NCBI RefSeq assembly: GCF_902833645.1
Contig: NZ_CADFGE010000021.1
Span: 62,001 to 126,000 of the forward strand
DNA from: Paraburkholderia fungorum
Lineage (GTDB): Bacteria; Pseudomonadota; Gammaproteobacteria; Burkholderiales; Burkholderiaceae
Length of the DNA stretch: 64,000 nucleotides
Direction of reading: 5' to 3'
Each line of letters opens with the position of its first letter. Within the stretch, counting starts at the first letter, position 1. Positions 1 to 7,969 of the stretch are shown piece by piece. The position numbers and the translations under genes are program-made. The notes beneath the pieces were generated by a model, which did no database searches, was not told the origin of the DNA, and saw nothing but the letters and a program-made list of their open reading frames with translations.

Positions 1-147
1 CCTCCTCGGCAACGTTGAAAAGGCATTGGCCAGGTCTTCATTGCCTCAGTCGGCATGATCACGACGAGGGTGCTAAGGCAGAGGCACCCTCGTCGTGATG
101 GCGGCACCGGGATTGTCCGCTGCGACTTCATCATGAAGGAAACGCGA

Positions 148-1059
148 ATGCATAACAACGAGACGGACGAAATCGCTGAATCGCTCAACGCGGACTGGGA
201 GCAACGGTTACCTGACAACCTCTACAGGCTTATCGCACCTGTGTGGGCAGGAAGAATTCTTCCTGCCCTGAAGGCGAATGCAGATAGAAACCGATGCCCT
301 CCGGCCGAATTCGGAAGAGGATGCGCACTCGCGATGCGGCTCACGGAGCAACTGTTCGAGGCCCTGCATGACAACTCGTACGCGCTGCACGCCGCGGATG
401 CAGAAGGGCCACTGTTCTACTGGCTGCATCAACGTTTTAACATTCTCCGGGCAAACGATTCCAAACGTGGGCTCAGCATCGACAAAGAGGCGCTACTGAG
501 CGTCGCCGCCGAGTACCTGAGCCATCCCGACATCCGCTGCAATTACTTCGACTGGCTGCTGCTGGATGCGATCGTTTTCGCGGAACTCGATGCCTTTGGA
601 TATCACGTTATCAATACCAAAGCCGGAACTGGTACGAGCGTGGCTGCTGCTTTAGCCGACGGAAAGCCAGTAAAATATTTCCTTCTATTGACACTGTTCC
701 GGTTGACCGGCTTTGCCCTTGGTTACGTGGTACCACCGGTACTTTCCATTTGGGCAATCAGCAACGGGCATATGATCGTCGGCTGGTCGATAGCAGGGTT
801 GTGGGTGCTCAGTGTGTTTTGGAGCCTGGTAACGTTCCCCGCTCGCTGGAAAGCCCGCCGGAAGACTCGAAGTCTTCTGACGCAATTACTCGATCTTTAT
901 CAGATCCTGGGCGATAGCACGATTTCCCCACGCCTGCTTAAGGAGACGCTCGACAGGGCTATAGCGGCGGGCGTGGTGCTAGATGGGGCCGTCGCAAGCA
1001 TCATCGATCGGATGATCGCTCGGGACGCGACGACCTTTGTGCCAGCACAAACCAGTTAG
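148..1059 (+). CDS. Hypothetical protein with two membrane segments
   Basis: Predicted 303-residue protein of unknown function. The start at 148 is chosen because an AAGGA ribosome site sits just upstream; earlier in-frame starts lack one. The first 200 residues are soluble-looking and mixed in charge. Two hydrophobic stretches follow at about residues 190-215 and 220-245, then a basic patch (AARWKARRK-like) and a soluble tail. This suggests an inner-membrane protein with cytoplasmic ends. I do not recognise the family. It stands alone at the left edge, with no clear operon partner. Confidence 0.6.
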   Translation: MHNNETDEIAESLNADWEQRLPDNLYRLIAPVWAGRILPALKANADRNRCPPAEFGRGCALAMRLTEQLFEALHDNSYALHAADAEGPLFYWLHQRFNILRANDSKRGLSIDKEALLSVAAEYLSHPDIRCNYFDWLLLDAIVFAELDAFGYHVINTKAGTGTSVAAALADGKPVKYFLLLTLFRLTGFALGYVVPPVLSIWAISNGHMIVGWSIAGLWVLSVFWSLVTFPARWKARRKTRSLLTQLLDLYQILGDSTISPRLLKETLDRAIAAGVVLDGAVASIIDRMIARDATTFVPAQTS

Positions 1060-1181
1060 TCGAAGGTGCATCGGGCCCCACGGTCAAAGCGACCCACCTG
1101 GAAGCGTTAAAGCCAACAGGAAGCAATGCCAGCAGATGTTCGAATAATTACCGCTATTTTTAAAACAAAAGAGGAAAGAAA

Positions 1182-1499
1182 TTGAACGACCAAGAGTTGA
1201 ATCTGCGCGCTGGTATCGGCGCTTTCGCGGACGAGAACGGGAACGTACCGCACGACCTCAAGGACCTGGATTTCATCAATCGAGACACTGACTGCATGCG
1301 TCTGCTGATAGCCACCGGTATCTCCTTTACGCGCCCTCATGACGGCGAGATCGGTGCCGAAGGAGGGATGCAGGAAGCGCCAGTATTCGAAAAGGTTCAC
1401 AACGGAGATGTCGTGGCAGCTGCTCGCCGCGCGGCCGTCAGAGTCGCTGCAGGATGGGCCTCCGATGCCGACGTCGCATTGCATCGCTCGGCCCGATAG
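1182..1499 (+). CDS. Small hypothetical protein (TTG start)
   Basis: A 105-residue reading frame that opens with TTG just after a good GAGGAAAG ribosome site. The first 55 residues are acidic and protein-like with GC-rich third positions. The last third is Ala/Arg-rich and less convincing, so the original gene may have ended differently or been frameshifted. No family is recognised. A longer open frame on the opposite strand (1107-1835) covers the same DNA but has poor composition. Confidence 0.35.
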   Translation: MNDQELNLRAGIGAFADENGNVPHDLKDLDFINRDTDCMRLLIATGISFTRPHDGEIGAEGGMQEAPVFEKVHNGDVVAAARRAAVRVAAGWASDADVALHRSAR

Positions 1500-1741
1500 G
1501 CCTGTGTTGCACGCACCCTTCGATCGTGCGGGAGCGCCGGCTAATGGCTCGGGAACTGAAATTTTATCCAAGTTCTCGCGGATAGCTACCCGATACCCGT
1601 CGCAAAAAGGCTGTTCTAACTTTAGAAATGTGCGATATCGGGGCAGGAAAACGTCGTCGCCCCCATGACCGCGGTCCGTGTGCGAATTGACGTTTTTGCT
1701 TCGTTTGCCGTTGCTGCACGAGCGCCGCTGGCGGTCGATCG

Positions 1742-2008
1742 TCACAAAGGCTGGCGTGCCGGAAGCGGCGACTGGGCATCGCTGCTCACAAAATGCTGCA
1801 GCCCGGCCCACGCTGCCTGATATTGATGCGCGCATATCGAATGCAGTTGCCGGTCATGCAACGCGAGCTCCGCTTCGATATCCACGATCTCCTCCTGCCG
1901 CAGACTCCACGGCTGTCCAGACTGCGCACGCAGCCCACTTTGCTGAAGCGCCGTCTCGCTCGCGTGTAACAGATGGATATCCGCCGTCGTGGTGCCCCAT
2001 GGATCCAT
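1742..2008 (-). CDS. Small hypothetical protein
   Basis: An 88-residue minus-strand frame, Gln/Ala/Leu-rich and largely helical in appearance. Its codon use resembles genuine genes here, which is the main reason to list it. There is no strong ribosome site before the ATG. Unknown family; it could be a remnant. Just right of it, on the plus strand at about 1989-2114, is a short frame with a lipobox-like LLAGC motif ending in a stop, possibly the tail of a decayed lipoprotein gene. Confidence 0.35.
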   Translation of the reverse strand: MDPWGTTTADIHLLHASETALQQSGLRAQSGQPWSLRQEEIVDIEAELALHDRQLHSICAHQYQAAWAGLQHFVSSDAQSPLPARQPL

Positions 2009-2136
2009 CGCTGTCGCGTCGTCACTGCTCGCCGGCTGCGGCCTGTTCGGCTGCGGCGCATCGGCGACCTATGGTGCAGCGTTTGGCGGGTGCCGCGCCG
2101 ACACGCAGTTCTAGCCTAAATCTGGACGAGAACGAA

Positions 2137-2682
2137 ATGAACATGTGGATACGCTTCGCGATATTGCTTATGGCCTGTGTGACCGGCGGGCTGCTGGCCG
2201 GATGCGACGAGCAGAAGGTGGCAGATACGGTCAACGCGATCAAGCCGGATGCGATGGCGTTCGGCAATCTGCAACCGGGTGTGTCGACGATCGATGATGT
2301 ACGTCGTCAGGCTGGCAAGCCAGAGATTGTCTGGCAAAACGACGACGGGTCGCAACGGTTTGAATACCCGCGCGGTCCCAACGGCACGAAAACGTATATG
2401 GTCGAGTTCGCGCCCGATGGCACGATGGTCGCCATTACACAGGCGCTCACTGCGGAGAATTTCGCGAAGGTGGGACCGGGGATGACAAAAGACGATGTGC
2501 GCAGGTTGCTTGGCAAGCCGGCCACGGTCGCCCGGTACGCACTCAAGCAGGAAGACGTGTGGAGCTGGCACTGGGCTGCCGGCGGCTATCCTGGTGACTC
2601 GATGTTCGATGCGCACTTTTCCGTAGATGGCGTTGTCACGACGACCTCGCGCTCGGAAGCGCCGGGTCATGAAAAACCGTGA
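2137..2682 (+). CDS. BamE/SmpA-like outer-membrane lipoprotein with two repeats
   Basis: A 181-residue lipoprotein. The N-terminus is a signal peptide ending in a LLAGC lipobox with Cys at about residue 22. The mature part holds two copies of a BamE/OmlA-like unit, each opening with a PGxxxxDVRRxxGKP signature, at about residues 46-60 and 112-126. BamE-type domains are small outer-membrane lipoprotein folds used in barrel assembly or envelope stability; a plasmid paralogue could tune the envelope, but that is inference. The frame is open far upstream to 1678; the ATG at 2137 is preferred because it begins the signal peptide. Confidence 0.75.
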   Translation: MNMWIRFAILLMACVTGGLLAGCDEQKVADTVNAIKPDAMAFGNLQPGVSTIDDVRRQAGKPEIVWQNDDGSQRFEYPRGPNGTKTYMVEFAPDGTMVAITQALTAENFAKVGPGMTKDDVRRLLGKPATVARYALKQEDVWSWHWAAGGYPGDSMFDAHFSVDGVVTTTSRSEAPGHEKP

Positions 2683-2841
2683 AGCGCATCGCGAAAGCCG
2701 CTGCCGGTTACCGCAATGTTTGACCGTTGTTGAACATGTTGCGACGGCGGCGACACACACATCGCGTAGCATACGGCGAGCACCGTACCGCGAGCAGTAC
2801 GGTGCCTCCGTAAATGACCAACCTGTTGGGAGGAATTCTGA

Positions 2842-3243
2842 ATGAGTATCTTCGGTGACATCGTCAACAAGCTGTTCGGCAAGGCAAAGCCGGATCAACC
2901 GGCGCCTGCAGCCGAAGCAACGCCAGATCCGGCCGCGGCGCAGGCCGCCGCGCCGGATGCTGCACCGGCGCCCGCACCGCTGACCGACGTCGACGTCGCG
3001 GCCGTGATGGACCAGTTCGTCGCCGAAAGCGGTCAGACACTGAACTGGCGCACATCGATCGTCGACACGATGAAGGCGCTCGGCGTCGACAGCAGCCTCG
3101 AGCATCGCAAGCAGCTCGCCCAGGAGCTCAAGTACGACGGCGACGTGAACGACTCGGCAAGCATGAACGTGTGGTTGCACAGGCAGGTGATGCAGGCACT
3201 GGCGGCGAATGGCGGAAAGTTGCCGCCCGACCTGGCGGCCTGA
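2842..3243 (+). CDS. DUF3597 family protein
   Basis: A 133-residue protein preceded by a strong GGAGG ribosome site. It begins MSIFGDIVNKLFG, has a low-complexity Ala/Pro linker at about residues 18-45, then a conserved C-terminal domain with the NWRTSIVDTMKALG and LKYDGDVNDSASMN motifs characteristic of DUF3597. The family is common in Burkholderia and other proteobacteria, has a LysM-like or small helical fold, and has no assigned biochemical role. It is monocistronic by spacing. Confidence 0.8.
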   Translation: MSIFGDIVNKLFGKAKPDQPAPAAEATPDPAAAQAAAPDAAPAPAPLTDVDVAAVMDQFVAESGQTLNWRTSIVDTMKALGVDSSLEHRKQLAQELKYDGDVNDSASMNVWLHRQVMQALAANGGKLPPDLAA

Positions 3244-3463
3244 GTCTGCTTCCGACCCTGCACGGAGCACTGTCACGTTGAACGTCACACGACACAACAC
3301 ACTGTCCGCGGCAACGTGACGGTGCCTGGCACGGTCGATGGATCCGCTTCACGATTGATGAAACGGCGCGCGAAAAAAATATGCACGCGAAAAAACGAGC
3401 ATACGACAAGGCTGCAGACACGAGGAACACCAGCGCAACTCGGGTATTTCCGACGAGCGGACA

Positions 3464-4879
3464 ATGCCCACGCCCGCACCTGTACTGGAATTCGACTCGA
3501 CGCATCCGCTCACACATAGTCCGGGGCGCGATTACGGCGACGCGGAAGATCCCGAGCTGACGCGGCATGTGATGAAGCTATGGGCTGACCTGCATTCCCG
3601 GGAGGACAGGCCGGTCCCTGCGTGTCCACACTGCGATGGACGGAATACGCAACTGCAGAACCGCCCGAATAGCCATCACGCGCTGCCGTTTTTCCGATGC
3701 AACGACTGCCGGCGCATCTATAGCCGCCTGACCGGCACGCCACTCGCACGGTTGCGCTTTGCGGCAAAGGTGCCCGCATTCGTACGGCTCCTCGGTCAGC
3801 CGATTCCGCTTGAGGAGGCCAGCCGGCGTCTTCGCGTCGACTATACGGCGCTGTCGAACTGGCTGATGCGGTTTCGCGAGTTGATCGCGCAGGACGACCC
3901 AGACGCCCGATGGGCTTCACGGGTGCTGCTCGGCGTGAAGTACCGACCGGAAGGAACGTGCCCGCATTGCGATTTTCATGGTCAACTCTTCAACGGCGGC
4001 TTTGGCGTAGATGGACGCCGCCGCGCACTGTGCCCTCACTGCAAACGGGGCTGGTCAATGGCTCGCGACGCCGAGGGCGCGGAAATTACCGTGCGTGTCG
4101 TGAAGGATCTCGCGCTGACGGCGGTCGCACGTCGAAAGCGGGCCGGGCACGATGCGCCGGAGCTGGCAAGTGCCGAGCATGCTGTGCTCAGCGTTCCACC
4201 GAAATCCACCGTTCAGCCTGTCGAGATCCCGGCCGTGCCTGCTCCTCATGCTGGGCGTTTCGACTTCAGCCAGCCGCTGCGCGCAAACAGCCCGCTGCCC
4301 CGCCGTCACGCAGAAGACCGGCACCTCACGGTTTTTCTCACGGCCGAAATCAACCGGGTTTTTTCCGACAGCACAGATCCACCGCACTGTCCGCACTGCG
4401 CTGGCATCGATACGCGCCTGTCGAGTCGGCCGCGTGCGTCAGCGGCCTTGCCGAGTTTTCATTGTCGCGGGTGCACTCGGTGCTTTACCCGCGCAACACG
4501 CACGCCCATGGCGAATATGTTGCGAAAGGACATGCTGTTTGCGTTTCTGCCCTGGCTCTCACAACACCGACCGCTCACGCACGCGGCGGCCGAGTTTGGC
4601 ACGTCGCCCGAAGTTATAAAGGCTTGGGTTGGACGATTTCGCGTCTGGCTGCTCGAGCTCGACCCATCGGGGCGGTACGAACAGCGCGTCAGGCTCGGTT
4701 TGAAGGTGCCGTGGCCAGTACTTCCATGTCCGCATTGCCTGACGGAAGCGCCGGCCAGACCACACGGGTTCAAACGAACGCGCACGCAATCCGCACTGAT
4801 GCTCGGGCGACGCCTGTTCCGCTGCACGGGTTGCAACCGCTTTTTCGACATGCCGATCGAGCGGCCGCGAAAAACCTGA
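3464..4879 (+). CDS. DUF746-type duplicated zinc-ribbon protein
   Basis: A 471-residue protein built from an internal duplication. Each half has an N-terminal CPHC...CxxC zinc ribbon (about residues 54-81 and 309-335), a helical HTH-like middle and a second CPHC...CxxC ribbon (about 166-195 and 423-465). The arrangement matches DUF746 proteins of Burkholderia and resembles the zinc-ribbon/HTH DNA-binding end of IS1 or IS1595 transposases. There is no catalytic DDE region. A DNA-binding role, perhaps derived from a transposase, is inferred. A short Ala/Pro linker joins the halves. Confidence 0.75.
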   Translation: MPTPAPVLEFDSTHPLTHSPGRDYGDAEDPELTRHVMKLWADLHSREDRPVPACPHCDGRNTQLQNRPNSHHALPFFRCNDCRRIYSRLTGTPLARLRFAAKVPAFVRLLGQPIPLEEASRRLRVDYTALSNWLMRFRELIAQDDPDARWASRVLLGVKYRPEGTCPHCDFHGQLFNGGFGVDGRRRALCPHCKRGWSMARDAEGAEITVRVVKDLALTAVARRKRAGHDAPELASAEHAVLSVPPKSTVQPVEIPAVPAPHAGRFDFSQPLRANSPLPRRHAEDRHLTVFLTAEINRVFSDSTDPPHCPHCAGIDTRLSSRPRASAALPSFHCRGCTRCFTRATRTPMANMLRKDMLFAFLPWLSQHRPLTHAAAEFGTSPEVIKAWVGRFRVWLLELDPSGRYEQRVRLGLKVPWPVLPCPHCLTEAPARPHGFKRTRTQSALMLGRRLFRCTGCNRFFDMPIERPRKT

Positions 4880-4945
4880 GAGACGAATTCGGCCGACGTT
4901 GTTGCCCGCGTATACTTCGCCCGTCTGAATAGTCATCAAGCGCAT

Positions 4946-5380
4946 ATGAAACGGGTAAGCGTCCGGCGATCGCCGGTGCATGGAAGAGGTGTATTTGCGC
5001 TGCGTTCGCTGGTTGCTGGCGAACGGGTGTTCGAATACAAAGGCGAAGTGATCAGCTGGCGCCGGGCTGCAAACCGATATCGACAGGTGAGCACAGGGCA
5101 TACCTTCCTGTTCGGATTGACCGATGGGCGCGTTATCGACGGTGGGCGAGGTGGCAACAGCGCGAGATGGCTTAATCACGCGTGCGATGCTAACTGCACT
5201 GCATTCGAAATTGAGGGCCGCGTGTTCATCGAAGCAGCCATCGATATCGCCGCAGGAGAGGAACTGTTCATCAGCTATGCGCTGGCGATCGACGACGTTC
5301 GAACCGACCACGTCGAAGAACAGTATGCGTGCCGCTGTGGATCGCGCTCGTGTCGCGGGACGATGCTCGGCGAACCATGA
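4946..5380 (+). CDS. SET domain-containing protein-lysine methyltransferase
   Basis: A compact 144-residue SET-domain protein. It shows GRGVFAL near residue 15, the AdoMet/knot motif NHACDANC at about residue 77, the second knot strand EELFISY at about residue 107, and a Cys-rich post-SET tail CRCGSRSCRG near residue 128. These match SET-family lysine methyltransferases that use S-adenosylmethionine. Bacterial plasmid copies may modify host or plasmid chromatin proteins; the substrate is unknown. Its stop overlaps the next start by 4 bp, suggesting translational coupling. Confidence 0.85.
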   Translation: MKRVSVRRSPVHGRGVFALRSLVAGERVFEYKGEVISWRRAANRYRQVSTGHTFLFGLTDGRVIDGGRGGNSARWLNHACDANCTAFEIEGRVFIEAAIDIAAGEELFISYALAIDDVRTDHVEEQYACRCGSRSCRGTMLGEP

Positions 5381-5601
5381 GCATCACACAAGTAATTGCG
5401 AGGTACCCCATGCAACAGTCCCCGGACGCTGAGCGGGACAAAGTCAACGGCCTGGTGCGTATCAGCCCGGACGTGGTCTTTCACCGTGACGTCATTTTGC
5501 CCGTGCCGCCGCCAGCGAGCGGCAAACGCGCCACGGAACAAATTCGACGTGCGTCGTCGTCAATCCAGCCTGGGCTGCAGCTCGATTTCGATGGCGAATG
5601 A
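5377..5601 (+). CDS. Small hypothetical protein
   Basis: A 74-residue frame overlapping the end of the SET gene (ATGA junction). A second start at 5410 has a better GCGAGG ribosome site and would give 63 residues. Composition is mixed and not obviously domain-bearing, with SPDVVFHRDVILPVP the most structured stretch. Function unknown. Coupling to the SET methyltransferase makes it a candidate partner or substrate, which is only inference. Confidence 0.5.
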   Translation: MSITQVIARYPMQQSPDAERDKVNGLVRISPDVVFHRDVILPVPPPASGKRATEQIRRASSSIQPGLQLDFDGE

Positions 5602-5659
5602 CGTCATCGCGCTATGCTAAAGTAACCGCGTGTCATCCGCCCGACAGGAGGTAGCGTTG

Positions 5660-5914
5660 ATGAATCCGGATGTGCGGCGAGTGGGATCATTCGCAAGACT
5701 TTCCATGCTCCTGAACGAACTTGAAACAGCGCTCCCTGTGCTGGTCGGTACCGGTACGCTGGCACAACCTGAATGGTCGGATCTGGATCGGCGGCTGAAT
5801 CGCGTGCGATCGATGCTGGCCGACAAGACGCACCGCCGTCGACCGCGCCGCGTACGATCAGCCGGTCATCGAACCGCAAGAGGTGGGGAAAGCCCGGTCG
5901 CCGCCTTGTTTTGA
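5660..5914 (+). CDS. Small hypothetical protein
   Basis: An 84-residue product preceded by an excellent AGGAGG ribosome site, which fixes the start at 5660. The first 60 residues are helical, with Leu-rich heptad-like spacing (SFARLSMLLNELETAL). The C-terminus is Arg-rich and basic, as in small nucleic-acid-binding plasmid proteins. Family unrecognised. It belongs to a run of four small plus-strand genes between 5.4 and 6.6 kb. Confidence 0.6.
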   Translation: MNPDVRRVGSFARLSMLLNELETALPVLVGTGTLAQPEWSDLDRRLNRVRSMLADKTHRRRPRRVRSAGHRTARGGESPVAALF

Positions 5915-5933
5915 TGATGTCCCGCTCGGGGCC

Positions 5934-6302
5934 ATGAAGTCAGAATCAGTCAGCGATGGCCCAGCGAACGGCCAGGGAAATGTAGCAACAGTCCGGGGAA
6001 TTGGGATGATGGTGTATCGGGAATTCGAAAACGGCTGGATGCTGGCAATGAATGACGAAGCTGGAAAGAAAGTCGTGCCGGACAGCCTGTTTCGCTTCGG
6101 CCGCCAGTTCGACGGTCGTCCAGTCATCGACTTCTGGCAGCGTGAAGGCGGCAGCGGATTGCGCGGGTTCCTGCCCCACGAAACGGAGAACAGCGTGCGG
6201 GCCTTTCTGCTCGACCTCGGCTTTACGGAGGTACGTCGCTATGATCCGCAAGGCGATCCTGAGCTGGAGACGATCGCACCCATGCTTCGTTCCGGGAGGT
6301 AA
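5934..6302 (+). CDS. Hypothetical protein
   Basis: A 122-residue soluble protein. The ATG at 5934 is chosen because it falls 20 bp after the preceding stop; a GTG at 5883 would add 17 residues and overlap the neighbour. The sequence holds several aromatic, strand-rich motifs (MMVYREFENGWMLAM, DSLFRFGRQFDGRPVIDFW). No cofactor or catalytic signature is visible. The stop is 5 bp before the next gene, so the two are almost certainly co-transcribed. Confidence 0.55.
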   Translation: MKSESVSDGPANGQGNVATVRGIGMMVYREFENGWMLAMNDEAGKKVVPDSLFRFGRQFDGRPVIDFWQREGGSGLRGFLPHETENSVRAFLLDLGFTEVRRYDPQGDPELETIAPMLRSGR

Positions 6303-6307
6303 CCGAG

Positions 6308-6610
6308 GTGGCCGACGAGAAAATAGCCGTCGAATTCGACCCCGGCTTCATGCGCGTATCGATGGAGATGTGGCAGAACGCCACGGACATGAAGATTCCG
6401 TTGCATGACGAGTTCAAGATCCATTTCATGCAGAACCGGCGTTCGCTGCTGGACGGTTTCGTCAAGACCGGGAAGGCATGGTTGATGGTGCTGCGATCGA
6501 TGAAGTCAACCGTCCAGGCAGACGAACTGGACGGGCTCTGCGCCGACGTTCAGGCATTCGTCGACTGGGCCGAACGCGGCCTCGCAGATCTGACCGCGTT
6601 GCGCGATTGA
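6308..6610 (+). CDS. Hypothetical helical protein (GTG start)
   Basis: A 100-residue, Met-rich and largely helical protein. It starts at GTG, with a GGGAGG ribosome site 6-8 bases upstream, closely following the preceding stop. It has no signal peptide or membrane segment. The pattern of amphipathic helices would suit a small binding or adaptor protein, but I recognise no family. It is the last gene of the plus-strand group. Confidence 0.55.
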   Translation: MADEKIAVEFDPGFMRVSMEMWQNATDMKIPLHDEFKIHFMQNRRSLLDGFVKTGKAWLMVLRSMKSTVQADELDGLCADVQAFVDWAERGLADLTALRD

Positions 6611-6762
6611 CAATGGATGCCGCAGCACCAGTTCATCGATGTTTAATGCGTTGCGGTGCTCAGTCGGAGGTTTCCGGTTTTTCGCCCGTCTCTTCCCGCT
6701 TGGGCCTGGCTCCCCAGCGATCTGCGCTGAAATCACGTGAATGCCGTGTGACGGGCCGCTTT

Positions 6763-6799
6763 GCAAAAACAAAAGCCGCCCCGGTCTAGGGGGCGGCTT
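6763..6799 (-). terminator. Intrinsic terminator of the 6845-7448 module
   Basis: A GC-rich perfect hairpin, AGCCGCCCC with its complement across a short loop, lies at about 6774-6798. On the minus strand it is followed by a T-rich tract (TTTTGTTTTTG). It lies just past the stop of the 45-residue membrane peptide and would end that minus-strand transcript. Confidence 0.8.
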
Positions 6800-6844
6800 C
6801 GGTACAACTCGTTTGGCAACCCCGTGGGGTCGCATGCAGCTGGT

Positions 6845-6982
6845 TCAATGGCCGAGAATGATCAGCACCACGGTCGCGAGAGCCGCGACAGATCCGATGC
6901 CGCCTGCGATCACGGCGGACAGTGCGACGATGGCTTCCTTGCCATGCGCGCGAGGAAAAAGGCGATGTGCGATGGTAGTCAT
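6845..6982 (-). CDS. 45-residue membrane peptide
   Basis: A short frame with start ATG at 6982 and an AAGGGA ribosome site. The product has a basic N-terminus (MTTIAHRLFPRAHGK) and one long hydrophobic segment containing small-xxx-small glycines (AGGIGSVAALATVVLIILG). It starts 10 bp after the stop of the 151-residue membrane protein and is followed directly by a strong terminator, so both form one operon. The design resembles small holin- or toxin-like membrane peptides, but no function can be assigned. Confidence 0.6.
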   Translation of the reverse strand: MTTIAHRLFPRAHGKEAIVALSAVIAGGIGSVAALATVVLIILGH

Positions 6983-6992
6983 GTTCTGTCCC

Positions 6993-7448
6993 TTATTTAG
7001 CCCAAAAATGGGTGCCAGCAAATAGTACTGCCGAAATCAACGTGAAAATTATAGTGTAAAACGCGCTCGGATAGTCCTCGGGGAACCGCCTCCACGCGAA
7101 GTCATCCAGTGCCTCAGCCGTGTCCACGGCCCCTTTCGTTGCAAAATACCCACTTGTATATACAAGTCCAAGCAGGGCAACGACAACAAGAGGCGCCCAG
7201 ACGGGAAGTCCATGTTTGCGAATCCCGTCGAGCATGTCCGAGACCGCCGCAAAGCACATCAGCAGGCCGACCCATCCCAGCTGGCCGTCCTTGAACAGCA
7301 TGACAATCCGCCGCCTCCTGAGCGCCTCCAACCTCTCGGCGTCGTCCCGGATATTGCGGGCGGACACGATTTCCAGCCACATACCCAAAATGGGTGCCGT
7401 CACTGGAAGTACAAGGTTGATGAACAGCCACATTATATCTTCAAGCAT
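6993..7448 (-). CDS. Hypothetical multi-pass membrane protein
   Basis: A 151-residue protein starting at 7448, where GGAGA lies before the ATG; the longer open frame to 7526 has no ribosome site. Four hydrophobic stretches are visible, at about residues 3-22, 50-68, 77-97 and 128-147, with basic loops between, including an RRRR patch near residue 45. It is cotranscribed with a 45-residue membrane peptide. It resembles superinfection-exclusion or small effector membrane proteins only in general shape; the family is unknown. Confidence 0.65.
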   Translation of the reverse strand: MLEDIMWLFINLVLPVTAPILGMWLEIVSARNIRDDAERLEALRRRRIVMLFKDGQLGWVGLLMCFAAVSDMLDGIRKHGLPVWAPLVVVALLGLVYTSGYFATKGAVDTAEALDDFAWRRFPEDYPSAFYTIIFTLISAVLFAGTHFWAK

Positions 7449-7969
7449 GTTTTTCTCCGTAGAAGCGCTCCGGTCGCCAGCCGTCCCGCTTTGCCCGACA
7501 GATTCGTCCGGCGAGCGTGAGCGCAATCATATACATGGCGTCGGGATATGCGTTGCCACAAAAAACGCAGACGCACGACTTTTCTGTCGTTTCTCGAATT
7601 TGTTGTCACCCGATTTCCAGCGGATATACGAGCCCGGACAAATTTTTCGACAATGCCGTTCGGTTTGGTGTCGAAAGAGATGTTCGCCGCCGGCGAATCT
7701 GTTGAGCTCGATGCCGAAAGCATGTGACCGAAGCCGGCCAGAAGCAATCGGTCGCTCGCGACTGCTTTCGGGTAGTCACTTGCCGTGTTTCGGTAGACGC
7801 GGCGCGCTCCCTGTGCGTCGGCCCCGGCTGCATCTCGGGCCTGTACTAACTGGAGACGGACACCGCGTCGCTAGGGGCCCTGTATGTCAATTTTTGACAA
7901 ACCGATGTTGTCGAGTAAAGTGCTCCGGCGTGCCCAAAGCGGGCAAACGACGCGATGGGGAGGCGCGCG
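7449..7969. other. Non-coding divergent intergenic region
   Basis: About 520 bp without a convincing gene between the minus-strand membrane module and the plus-strand peptidase gene. Open frames that cross it have poor composition. The right part holds the promoter and palindrome listed separately. The left part must contain the leader and promoter of the 6993-7448 gene, but I see no clear consensus there. Confidence 0.5.
7885..7921 (+). promoter_or_regulatory. Candidate promoter with overlapping palindrome
   Basis: A perfect -35 hexamer TTGACA (7894-7899) is followed 16 bp later by TAAAGT (7916-7921), which matches the -10 consensus at four of six positions. The -35 is the right half of an exact inverted repeat TGTCAA-TTT-TTGACA (7885-7899), so a dimeric regulator bound there would block polymerase. 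It lies about 50 bp before the Lit-like peptidase start. Confidence 0.5.

Noticed and set aside
1107..1835. 242-residue minus-strand open frame
   Set aside because: Composition is Ser/Arg/Cys-rich and lacks a ribosome site; it lies antisense to a better small frame.
2116..3300. 394-residue minus-strand open frame
   Set aside because: It is antisense to the BamE-like and DUF3597 genes, which have clear motifs, ribosome sites and codon bias.
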